Source of the DNA: UBA8516 sp964434855
Lineage (GTDB): Archaea > Thermoproteota > Nitrososphaeria > Nitrososphaerales > Nitrosopumilaceae
DNA: 28,650 nt
Direction: 5' to 3'
NCBI GenBank assembly: GCA_964434855.1
Contig: CAYSWR010000015.1
Span: 1-28,650 of the forward strand
Made by a program: the position numbers and the translations under genes. The notes below the pieces were generated by a model. The model made no database searches, had not been told where the DNA came from, and saw only the letters and a program-made list of their open reading frames with translations. Positions 22,769 through 28,650 of this stretch are shown here, piece after piece; the stretch's first letter is position 1; every line of letters begins with the position of its first letter.

Positions 22769-23472
22769 CAGATACGATTCATCTCCAGGATCCTTATCTT
22801 AGGAAACTGATAAAAACTAAAAAACAAACTGCTCTCATTCCAGTGGGTTCTATTGAACAGCATGGTCCACATTTACCAATATCAACAGATTCAGATATAG
22901 TATCAGAGATTGCACGAAGAATTTCAAAAAGGACAGATTTTTTGATGTTGCCTACAATAAACTATGGAGTTTCATTTGAACATTCTCCTTTTTTTAATGT
23001 GAGTGTTACAAAAGCAACACTACAAAAAGTTCTAGTAGAATTATGTATCTCATTATGGAAAAATAAAGTTAAAACTATCGTAATTCTTAACGGACATCAT
23101 GGAAACCAAGCTGCGCTGTATAACATTCCTAAAAAAGTATGCAGTCTTTCAAAAGGAAAAGTAAAGGTTTTTGTGTTTTCTTACTGGCACTTTATGAAAA
23201 GAGATTTTGATCATGCAGGATTTGTGGAGACATCACTTATGCTTGCAATATCAAGAAAAGTCAAGATGAAAAAAACCGTAAAGGGTTTTACTACTGATGG
23301 ATTTTCTACAAAACAAAAATGGCGAGTAAACAAACTTGCTGCAAAATCTTTCATTTCTGTAACAAGAAATGGAGTGTGGGGTGATCCTAGAAATGCTACT
23401 GCAAAAGAAGGTAGCAGAATCTTGTCAGAAATTGTACAAACTTTTCTAAAAGAGTCAAACTTGCCTTACTGA
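22765..23472 (+). CDS. creatininase-family metal hydrolase (ArfB-like)
   Basis: The 235-residue protein has the metal-binding residues of the creatininase family: Glu31 and His33 in GSIEQHGPHLP, Asp42/Asp44 in STDSD, His111/His112 in NGHHGN, and Glu155 in HAGFVETS. Members hydrolyse amide bonds. The archaeal ArfB branch removes a formyl group from a pyrimidine intermediate of riboflavin and F420 synthesis, and other members act on creatinine or mycofactocin precursors. The overlap with the purU-like gene suggests linked one-carbon or formate chemistry, and an ArfB role fits an organism that makes F420. That substrate is inferred, not read from the sequence. Confidence 0.82.
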   Translation: MTDTIHLQDPYLRKLIKTKKQTALIPVGSIEQHGPHLPISTDSDIVSEIARRISKRTDFLMLPTINYGVSFEHSPFFNVSVTKATLQKVLVELCISLWKNKVKTIVILNGHHGNQAALYNIPKKVCSLSKGKVKVFVFSYWHFMKRDFDHAGFVETSLMLAISRKVKMKKTVKGFTTDGFSTKQKWRVNKLAAKSFISVTRNGVWGDPRNATAKEGSRILSEIVQTFLKESNLPY

Positions 23473-23500
23473 CAAAACTCGAAAATTACACCAATGAAAT

Positions 23501-23529
23501 TTTAATATATACCCTCGATACAGAGGGTA
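23501..23529 (+). promoter_or_regulatory. LSm-L37e operon promoter with inverted repeat
   Basis: A strong TATA-like element (TTTAATATATA, 23501-23511) is followed directly by a perfect inverted repeat: TACCCTC (23510-23516), a six-base spacer, and GAGGGTA (23523-23529). The repeat covers the region between the TATA box and the expected transcription start near 23531, where a bound protein would block initiation. It could also form a 5' hairpin if transcription starts earlier. Confidence 0.5.
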
Positions 23530-23542
23530 ATAAGTGAAATAA

Positions 23543-23773
23543 ATGTCAGTAGATATGGCAGTAAAAGTACTGGATGAGAGCCTCAACAAAGTTGTCCTTA
23601 TCAAACTAAAGGGCGGCAAAGTGATTAGAGGTAACTTACATGGTTTTGACCAACACATGAATCTGCTACTCGAATCATCAGAAGAGATCCCTTCTGAGGG
23701 CGAAACAAAGAGTCTTGGAACCATAGTTGTTCGTGGGGACAATGTGGTAATCATATCTCCACCACCAAAGTGA
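23543..23773 (+). CDS. LSm (Sm-like) archaeal protein
   Basis: The 76-residue protein has both Sm motifs: Sm1 GGKVIRGNLHGFDQHMNLLL (residues 24-43) and Sm2 IVVRGDNVVIISPP (61-74). Archaeal LSm proteins form heptameric rings that bind U-rich RNA. The gene is followed six bases later by L37e, the common archaeal LSm-L37e pair, and shares its promoter. Start is ATG 23543, with the second Met at codon 5 possible. Confidence 0.95.
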   Translation: MSVDMAVKVLDESLNKVVLIKLKGGKVIRGNLHGFDQHMNLLLESSEEIPSEGETKSLGTIVVRGDNVVIISPPPK

Positions 23774-23779
23774 TAGTAC

Positions 23780-23947
23780 ATGACTAAAGGAACAACATCA
23801 ATGGGTGGTTATACCAAAAAGCACCCTCACATTAGATGTAGGAGATGTGGAAAAAATTCTTTCCATGCACGACATAAACGCTGTGCTAGTTGTGGATATC
23901 CAGATTCTAGAATTAGGAAATATACTTGGATCAAATGGTATACATAA
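23780..23947 (+). CDS. rpl37e: ribosomal protein L37e
   Basis: This 55-residue zinc-ribbon protein starts MTKGTTSMGGYTKKHPHIRC. Zinc ligands are Cys20 and Cys23 (RCRRCGKNSFH) and Cys35 and Cys38 (KRCASCGYP). The basic tail RIRKYTWIKWYT contacts 23S rRNA. Archaeal L37e has this size. It sits six bases after LSm, and its stop directly abuts the next ATG at 23948, so the genes form one operon. Confidence 0.95.
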   Translation: MTKGTTSMGGYTKKHPHIRCRRCGKNSFHARHKRCASCGYPDSRIRKYTWIKWYT

Positions 23948-24850
23948 ATGCAAGAATTAGTGCTCGTTCTTGGTTCGGTTGCAGGAGCTTGTACTGCGGT
24001 TGCAATAGATAAAATTCCAAAACGTAAAAATGATAAATTTGTTTTAAGAGCAAATCCAGTAATAAAAAGTCAGATTCGGTCGTTGGAAATAGAAAAGGAC
24101 ATTCTTACAAAAACTATATCTAGATTATATCAAAACGAATCAGAACTTTCAAAAATTCAACGTGACAAGCTTTTACTCAGATACCAAAATCAGCTTGGAC
24201 TTGTTATAGCAAAAATTGAAAAACTTGAAGCTGCAAGTAAGCATCCCGACATTGGACCATTAGGCGATGGTTTGGTTACATTAATGGATCAAAAGCTTTC
24301 TCAGTTAGATAAAAAATTACATGAAATCTCTTCCAAAATAACAGTAGCTGCCATTACTCCACCTCAGACAATACAACCGGAGTCAATCAAAGTCGCTGTA
24401 GAAAAACCTGAGATAAAGAAAATAGAAACAAAGGTTGATCCCTTAAAGGAAAAGATCTATATTCCAATGCCACCCGTCGAAATTCCAGTTACTGAATATC
24501 ATAGATCAGTAGAGATTATTACACTTACAGAAATTCCAAACAAGATGCCAGAATTTCCTCTAGAATTTGTAAAACCATCTCCTATTGTTCCACCAAAACA
24601 AGTCAAGGAGGAAATAATAACAGAACACCACATCGATATAGAAAAACCAAGAATTAGAGAAGTTGAACAAATTATAGAGATGCCAAAACCTGAACCAGTT
24701 CAATCTCCTGTTGAAAAGAAGATCCAGATTCCATCAGCAGTAAAGATTCCAGAAGATGAAAAATTGGAAGACGATGACAAAGATATTGATAAGATAAAAA
24801 ATGAGATAATGAAGGCACTCTCCAAACTTGAGCAAGTAGAGGTAGAATAA
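23948..24850 (+). CDS. hypothetical protein with coiled coil and Pro-rich linker
   Basis: I do not recognise this 300-residue protein. Residues 1-20 are hydrophobic and could be a membrane anchor or uncleaved signal. Residues about 40-100 and 110-130 are predicted helical and coiled-coil (IEKDILTKTISRLYQNESEL, KIEKLEAASK, DQKLSQLDKKLHEI). A long stretch, about 135-265, is rich in Pro, Glu, Ile and Lys with recurring P-x-P and EKP/KIP steps, and the final 30 residues form an acidic helix. The build suggests an extended structural or tethering protein. It is fused by adjacency to L37e upstream and RpiA downstream with no spacers, so it is made with ribosomal proteins. Confidence 0.75.
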   Translation: MQELVLVLGSVAGACTAVAIDKIPKRKNDKFVLRANPVIKSQIRSLEIEKDILTKTISRLYQNESELSKIQRDKLLLRYQNQLGLVIAKIEKLEAASKHPDIGPLGDGLVTLMDQKLSQLDKKLHEISSKITVAAITPPQTIQPESIKVAVEKPEIKKIETKVDPLKEKIYIPMPPVEIPVTEYHRSVEIITLTEIPNKMPEFPLEFVKPSPIVPPKQVKEEIITEHHIDIEKPRIREVEQIIEMPKPEPVQSPVEKKIQIPSAVKIPEDEKLEDDDKDIDKIKNEIMKALSKLEQVEVE

Positions 24851-25528
24851 TTGACAGTGGATGATGCCATAAAGGCATTGTCAAGTGATATACTAAAACT
24901 TGTAAATGATAATTATGTTTTAGGACTTGGAAGTGGAAGAGCTGCAACTGCATTAGTCAGGTCACTTTCATCATATCTGAAAGAAAAAAACATCAGAGTA
25001 AAAGCAGTGCCTACCTCATTACAAATTAAATTAGAAGCTGAAAAAGGTGGCATCTCCATAATCGAAGCAGATCAAATAGAACACATCGACATTGTTTTTG
25101 ATGGAGCAGATCAAATTGATGAAGAAAGAAACATGATAAAAGGCGGGGGCGGGGCACTTTTACGAGAAAAGATTCTCATAAACGTAGCAAAAAAAGTGAT
25201 TATTGTAGCAGATGAATCTAAATTTGTAAAAAAACTAAATCACAGCGTACCGATTGAGGTACATCCATTTGCTCGAAATATAGCTGCAAAACAGATACAA
25301 AAGTACGGGGGCAAACCTGTTCTTCGTACCATAGAACGCGGCTACCCGTTTGTTACAGAAAATGGAAACATAATTTTAGATAGTGATTTTGGCGAGATAC
25401 TAAATCCAGAAGAACTAGCTGAAAAGATCATTCAAATTCCAGGTGTCATAGAAGTTGGCATCTTTACAAGGAAACCAGATATCATATACAAAGTAAAAGA
25501 AAATGGAACATTTGATGTATTAACCTAA
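24851..25528 (+). CDS. rpiA: ribose-5-phosphate isomerase A
   Basis: The 225-residue protein has the RpiA signature: LGLGSGRAATALV (24-36), VPTSLQIKLEA (53-63), FDGADQIDEERNMIKGGGGALLREKIL (83-109) with the catalytic Asp and Lys of the DGADE and KGGGGAL motifs, and VIIVADESKFV. It interconverts ribose-5-phosphate and ribulose-5-phosphate for nucleotide synthesis. TTG 24851 is the start, directly after the preceding stop. Its stop overlaps the stop of the convergent amidohydrolase by four bases (CTAA). Confidence 0.95.
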   Translation: MTVDDAIKALSSDILKLVNDNYVLGLGSGRAATALVRSLSSYLKEKNIRVKAVPTSLQIKLEAEKGGISIIEADQIEHIDIVFDGADQIDEERNMIKGGGGALLREKILINVAKKVIIVADESKFVKKLNHSVPIEVHPFARNIAAKQIQKYGGKPVLRTIERGYPFVTENGNIILDSDFGEILNPEELAEKIIQIPGVIEVGIFTRKPDIIYKVKENGTFDVLT

Positions 25529-26913
25529 ACAGGTCTTGCAATAAATTTTCCGTATCCTTGTTTGCCTATCACTTTGAAATCTTCTGCCACAACTTCACCT
25601 CTTACAAGTGTCTTAACAGGCCAGCCTCTTAGGTTCCATCCATCATATACAGTATAATCTGAAAACCCATCAAGAAGGTGACTTGATACCTTGTTTTCTT
25701 TTTTTAGATCCACTAGAACAATATCGGCATCAGAATCTTTTTGTATAATTCCCTTTTTGGGAAACATTCCAAATATCTTAGATGCCTTCAGGCTAGTTAG
25801 TTCCACTAGTTGCGGTAGCGTAATTCTGCCCTTGTTTATTCCCTCACTCATCAATATAGGCAACATGGTTCCTATGCCTGGAAAACCTGCAAGTGCCCCC
25901 CAGACATCATTTCCTCCAAGCTTTAGTTTGAGTTGATTTGCAACATGATCTGTTCCTATTGAATCAACTGCTCCAGACTTAACTTCGTTCCATATTGCAT
26001 CAACATCATTTGAACTTCTTAAAGGTGGCATTACTTTTGCAAGATATCCTTTCTGAGATTCAAATGATAATGTAAGATAATGTGGACATGTTTCAACATA
26101 GATTTTTGTGCCATTCTTTTTTTCTTCACATATTGCATTCATGGCACCCTGTGAACCAATATGAGCAAAGTATAGAGTACAACCAACTTTTTTTGCAATT
26201 TTAGAAACAGTTCTTATGGCTTTTACCTCAGATTCGATAGATCTGCTTTCAGACCATGCACCTAGACCATCTTTGTTTTTTTCTTTTGCTTCCCTTATTC
26301 CACATGAGCACATCTGGTAATCCTCTGCATGAACCAAAACAGGACAACCAAGAGATGCTGCAGTTGAAACTATTTTTTCAACCATTTCAGAGTTAATTTC
26401 AACTTTTTCTTCATGTAATGAATTGGTTCTTGGTTCCATGTCCATGTAAACATGTCCCACATCTTCGCCAAGATTCATGTAGAGTTTGAATGAAGTAATT
26501 CCTTTTTTTGTGCAGTATTCCATTTCGTTAACTTGATCTTTTTGTAGTATTGATGCATGTATTGTGTAATCAATATAATGAGATTTTGAGCTTTCATCAA
26601 GATGCAAATCGAGCAGTTTTTTGTAAGAACCACTTAGTCTAAGCATTCTCATCATTGTTGTGACACCGCCGATTGCTGCAACTCTTGATTCAGTCACTGC
26701 AGCTTTTTCAATAGGAGAATAAACACCATAATGTACATGTGGATCTATTACTCCAGGGATTGAAACTAGTCCTCTTGCATTAATTTTTACACTACACTGA
26801 GGAATTTCATTTGTCAGATTAACAATTTTCCCCTCATCAATTACAATATTTTTTTCAACGATTCCTGTGGGTAGAACTACATGTGAATCAATAATAACAG
26901 TGTCAAAAGTCAT
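25525..26913 (-). CDS. dihydroorotase/hydantoinase-like amidohydrolase
   Basis: The 462-residue protein carries the full binuclear metal set of cyclic amidohydrolases: His59 and His61 (DPHVHYG), the carboxylated Lys143 (SFKLYMN), His195 (VHAEDY), His251 (FAHIGSQ) and Asp322 (IGTDHVA). This family includes dihydroorotase, hydantoinase/dihydropyrimidinase and allantoinase; KLYMN and HAED lean toward the hydantoinase or allantoinase side, so PyrC in pyrimidine synthesis is only one candidate. The nearby RpiA makes the ribose phosphate used by that pathway, a weak support. A TATA-like element at about 26938-26945 (minus strand) lies 28 bases upstream of the ATG. Confidence 0.88.
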   Translation of the reverse strand: MTFDTVIIDSHVVLPTGIVEKNIVIDEGKIVNLTNEIPQCSVKINARGLVSIPGVIDPHVHYGVYSPIEKAAVTESRVAAIGGVTTMMRMLRLSGSYKKLLDLHLDESSKSHYIDYTIHASILQKDQVNEMEYCTKKGITSFKLYMNLGEDVGHVYMDMEPRTNSLHEEKVEINSEMVEKIVSTAASLGCPVLVHAEDYQMCSCGIREAKEKNKDGLGAWSESRSIESEVKAIRTVSKIAKKVGCTLYFAHIGSQGAMNAICEEKKNGTKIYVETCPHYLTLSFESQKGYLAKVMPPLRSSNDVDAIWNEVKSGAVDSIGTDHVANQLKLKLGGNDVWGALAGFPGIGTMLPILMSEGINKGRITLPQLVELTSLKASKIFGMFPKKGIIQKDSDADIVLVDLKKENKVSSHLLDGFSDYTVYDGWNLRGWPVKTLVRGEVVAEDFKVIGKQGYGKFIARPV

Positions 26914-26988
26914 TAGTGTTTTTCTCAGAAACCTAGTATTATTCTTTAAGTAAATGAATAAAAACAGAGAAGATTCTCGGTATAAAAA

Positions 26989-27064
26989 GGGCCAGTAGTC
27001 TAGTGGTAGTGATGCCGCGTTCGCAACGCGGATGTCGGGGGTTCAAATCCCCCCTGGTCCACCA
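26989..27064 (+). tRNA. tRNA-Ala (CGC)
   Basis: Acceptor arms GGGCCAG and CTGGTCC pair with a G3-T70 wobble, the major identity element of alanine tRNA. The anticodon stem CCGCG/CGCGG encloses TTCGCAA, giving anticodon CGC for codon GCG. The T-arm is GGGGG-TTCAAAT-CCCCC. The discriminator is A27061 and CCA is encoded at 27062-27064, unlike the other three tRNAs of this window. Confidence 0.96.
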
Positions 27065-27106
27065 TTCCCAAAAAACAATATACAGCTAGTAGAAGTAATC
27101 AGAACT

Positions 27107-27469
27107 ATGAAGGTGTTTAATGGAAAAACTGCTGCAGAAGAATACATGTCAAGTCACACATTGACGTTTTCTACTCCTGATCTAACACTTAAAAGATTTG
27201 CATTCTGGTTGGGCGATATTATACCAGATCCAAAAAATCCTGGTCAAACAATGCTTAGAATAATGGCTTATGTGGAAGAGAAAGATTTTGCACCAGTACA
27301 AATTATCGATGACGAGTTTGTTCCAACTGGTGCTATAAGATCTAGTGGTGGAATTTATGGTAGTCTTAAAACGGAATCAGGTTCTTCGACAAAGTTTTGC
27401 TCAGAATGCGGAAATAAGATTTCACAAAATGCTAAATTCTGTACAGAGTGCGGTGCTACTCAAGACTAG
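27107..27469 (+). CDS. zinc-ribbon protein with N-terminal unknown domain
   Basis: The protein is 120 residues from ATG 27107; the open frame extends upstream into the tRNA-Ala gene, but that part cannot be coding sequence because the tRNA occupies it. Residues 1-75 form an unknown alpha/beta domain (FAFWLGDIIPDPKNPGQTMLRIMAYVEEKDF). A Gly/Ser linker joins this to a C-terminal zinc ribbon, C-x2-C (98, 101) and C-x2-C (112, 115) in the NAKFCTECG form. Such double-CxxC ribbons mediate protein or nucleic-acid contacts. The convergent neighbour at 27519-28037 ends in the same kind of ribbon. Confidence 0.75.
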   Translation: MKVFNGKTAAEEYMSSHTLTFSTPDLTLKRFAFWLGDIIPDPKNPGQTMLRIMAYVEEKDFAPVQIIDDEFVPTGAIRSSGGIYGSLKTESGSSTKFCSECGNKISQNAKFCTECGATQD

Positions 27470-27479
27470 TTCTAGTAAA

Positions 27480-27490
27480 ATTTTATTTTG
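27480..27490 (+). terminator. T-rich terminator
   Basis: ATTTTATTTTG follows the zinc-ribbon gene by about ten bases. The 49-base convergent gap is strongly A+T-rich on both strands, so it may terminate transcripts from both sides. Confidence 0.4.
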
Positions 27491-27518
27491 TATAATTTAT
27501 GCAAAAATTATTTTTTGA

Positions 27519-28037
27519 TTATTGAAGTTTATTTCCACATTTAGTGCAGAATTTTGCATGTGGTCTTATTGAAGCGCCACAAGATGTACAACTTGGGCCC
27601 GTGGATTTTTGAGGTAACAAAGATGGATCTGGTGTTGGTAAAGCTCCAGTAGCACTAAATGCAGCGGCAGAAATAATTTGAGGTGGATGTCCCGGCATCT
27701 GAGTAGTAGGAGACATGGTTTGTGAAGGTGAAGTCATGCCAAATCCTGTCATACCAACAGAGGTGGAACCCATAGCTGTTGTACGAGTAGTTCCACCAGC
27801 CATTCTATCAAGTGGTTTTTTCAATTCAAAAATTACTTTCACAGCAAGAAACTCCAATGCAGAATATGCTACAACATAATCACCAAGTTTTTCAAAAAAT
27901 TCCTTCTCAGATAGTTTTCCTTGTTTGTATAACGTATTAGCGTCAAGAAAAGATTCGTAATATCCCTGTGAATCGTTTAGAAGACTTTGTAGCTTGTCAA
28001 ATAAAAGATTTAGAGTATCTACTTCTCCAAAGGACAT
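27519..28037 (-). CDS. zinc-ribbon protein with helical domain and Met/Thr/Gly-rich linker
   Basis: The 172-residue protein has three parts. Residues 1-78 are helical (DTLNLLFDKLQSLLNDSQGYYESF, KLSEKEFFEKLGDYVVAYSALEF). Residues 79-145 form a low-complexity linker rich in Met, Thr, Ser, Gly and Pro (TTAMGSTSVGMTGFGMTS). Residues 147-172 are a zinc ribbon with CTSC and CTKC pairs. No enzyme motif is visible. The linker suggests a flexible tether between a helical binding domain and the ribbon. It converges on another ribbon protein and lies downstream of thioredoxin on the same strand, separated by 68 bases. Confidence 0.75.
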   Translation of the reverse strand: MSFGEVDTLNLLFDKLQSLLNDSQGYYESFLDANTLYKQGKLSEKEFFEKLGDYVVAYSALEFLAVKVIFELKKPLDRMAGGTTRTTAMGSTSVGMTGFGMTSPSQTMSPTTQMPGHPPQIISAAAFSATGALPTPDPSLLPQKSTGPSCTSCGASIRPHAKFCTKCGNKLQ

Positions 28038-28105
28038 ACAAAAAGTTCCTTAAGCCGTTATTAATTATTTTAGATTGAAAAATGAGATGTTTAGTTTTAC
28101 TATAC

Positions 28106-28438
28106 CTAGATCTTCTTTAGAGCGTTTTCTATCATGTTTTTGTACGAGTCTTTTGAAGCTGCTCCTACTTGTTGAGCAATTATCTCGCCTTTATTGAATA
28201 TAGCAAGCGTAGGAATGCTGAATATGTTATATTTTGATGCTACTTCGCCACTTTCATCTACGTTTACTTTGACGAAATTTACTTTGCCAGAATATTCTCC
28301 AGTTAGTTCTTCTACAACTGGTCCGACCATCCTGCATGGACCGCACCATTCTGCCCAAAAGTCTACAAAGACAGGCAGTTGTGATTCCATCACTTCAGTT
28401 TGCCATGTTTTTGTGTTTACTGCTTTTGCGTTCACCAT
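28106..28438 (-). CDS. trxA: thioredoxin
   Basis: The 110-residue protein is a compact thioredoxin: VDFWAEWCGPCRM with Cys32 and Cys35, the buried Asp in VDFWA, the cis-proline loop SIPTL near residue 77, and the glycine-rich last strand (QQVGAASKDS). It reduces protein disulfides in the cytoplasm. The ATG at 28438 lies about 35 bases after a TATA-like element at 28470-28476 (minus strand). It lacks the N-terminal extension of the thioredoxin at 16646-17026 and is closer to the standard bacterial length. Confidence 0.95.
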   Translation of the reverse strand: MVNAKAVNTKTWQTEVMESQLPVFVDFWAEWCGPCRMVGPVVEELTGEYSGKVNFVKVNVDESGEVASKYNIFSIPTLAIFNKGEIIAQQVGAASKDSYKNMIENALKKI

Positions 28439-28469
28439 TTTTATCAGAAATAGTTAATCTGGACATCCC

Positions 28470-28476
28470 TAAATAT
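28470..28476 (-). promoter_or_regulatory. TATA-like element for thioredoxin
   Basis: The minus strand reads ATATTTA about 35 bases upstream of ATG 28438, implying a leader of roughly ten bases. Confidence 0.35.
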
Positions 28477-28499
28477 GTTGATTGGTTAAGGCGTGTTCT

Positions 28500-28649
28500 T
28501 TACCAGCGACTTCTTAGGCCGTAATAATTTCTGGGACCATGTCTTCGTTCTCCATAGCTTGGTCCATTCTCATGTCTATTCTCTCCATTCTCATGTCTAT
28601 TATCCTGTCTACTAGATCTATTATCCTGTCTACTAGATCTATTATCCTG
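28500..28649 (-). CDS. 3' end of a gene with Arg-rich heptapeptide repeats (partial)
   Basis: An open frame enters from the right edge on the minus strand and ends at TAA (28502-28500), giving the last 49 residues of a longer protein. It begins with repeats of the heptapeptide QDNRSSR, which drift to QDNRHEN and GENRHEN, and ends GERRHGPRNYYGLRSRW. Arg, Asn, Asp, Gln, Ser and Tyr dominate, and no hydrophobic core is possible, so this is a disordered, highly polar tail that could bind RNA or DNA. Tandem 21-base DNA units encode it. The rest of the gene lies outside the window and the family cannot be told. Confidence 0.7.
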   Translation of the reverse strand, partial: QDNRSSRQDNRSSRQDNRHENGENRHENGPSYGERRHGPRNYYGLRSRW

Positions 28650-28650
28650 T
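28564..28650. repeat. 21-base tandem repeat
   Basis: Four 21-base units are visible: 28564-28584, 28585-28605, 28606-28626 and 28627-28647, and the last three bases of the window begin a fifth. The units at 28606 and 28627 are identical, and the earlier two share CCATTCTCATGTCTATT. Each equals seven codons of the partial minus-strand gene, so copy number can change without breaking the frame. Confidence 0.92.

Noticed and set aside
26981..26987. TATAAAA immediately before tRNA-Ala as its promoter
   Set aside because: It lies only a few bases from the tRNA 5' end, too close for archaeal initiation about 25 bases downstream; a more distant element near 26944-26952 is more plausible.
27032..27106. 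Upstream extension of the zinc-ribbon gene into tRNA-Ala
   Set aside because: The open frame begins inside the tRNA gene and its first residues are just the translated T-arm; ATG 27107 is the natural start.
28564..28650. Tandem 21-base units as a CRISPR array
   Set aside because: Units are contiguous without unique spacers and keep a coding frame of seven residues; no cas genes are present.

Overview
The window looks like chromosomal core sequence of an ammonia-oxidising archaeon of the Nitrosopumilus type (Nitrososphaerota/Thaumarchaeota). It is AT-rich and has archaeal information-processing genes: MCM, a GINS subunit, Hel308, RFC small subunit, aIF6, aIF5B, archease, LSm, and ribosomal proteins L7Ae, S28e, L24e and L37e. 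It also has two Sulfolobus-type zinc-ferredoxin homologues and a secreted protein with the IPDWVRNNAKWW repeat that I associate with this phylum. Many start codons have a TATA-like element about 25-30 bases upstream, as expected for leaderless mRNAs. No intergenic stretch exceeds about 165 bases. I see no insertion sequence, prophage, CRISPR array or rRNA.

Layout. 1-865: tRNA-Pro, a secreted protein of unknown function, and a divergent intergenic region. 865-4107 (+): a HIGH-superfamily nucleotidyltransferase, then four tightly packed genes (class IV aminotransferase, Gfo/Idh/MocA oxidoreductase, Trm112-like protein, hexapeptide acyltransferase) that read like a sugar-nucleotide modification cassette. 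4104-10051 (-): an overlapping five-gene unit transcribed in the order GINS, MCM, Hel308, polyprenyl-phosphate GlcNAc-1-phosphate transferase, small membrane protein. 10171-11124 (+): RFC small subunit, divergent from the GINS unit. 11128-13009: tRNA-Ser, a repeat-bearing secreted protein and two overlapping orphan genes. 13037-14067 (-): two paralogous ferredoxins. 14145-17026: aIF6, HisRS, archease and a thioredoxin. 17023-21426 (-): the conserved translation cluster L7Ae-S28e-L24e-Ndk-aIF5B preceded by a GlmM-like mutase. 21478-21749: tRNA-Leu and a tiny zinc protein. 21911-23472 (+): PurU-like deformylase and a creatininase-family hydrolase. 23543-25528 (+): LSm, L37e, a coiled-coil protein and RpiA. 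25525-26913 (-): a dihydroorotase-like amidohydrolase. 26989-28650: tRNA-Ala, two zinc-ribbon proteins, a second thioredoxin and the cut-off 3' end of a gene with an arginine-rich heptapeptide repeat.

How the genes work together. The replication genes (GINS, MCM, Hel308, RFC) lie back to back around one 119-base divergent promoter region that contains an unusual group of GATC palindromes. The translation genes form the usual archaeal superoperon. The cassette at 1504-4107 and the GlcNAc-1-phosphate transferase converge on each other and could act in one surface-glycan pathway, although the transferase is co-transcribed with replication genes.

I found no clear defence system or mobile system. 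The items most worth a second look are the twin ferredoxins with complementary losses of the zinc ligands, the sugar-modification cassette with its Trm112-like member, the replication/glycosylation operon, the inverted repeat at the LSm promoter, and the cut-off repeat protein at the right edge.
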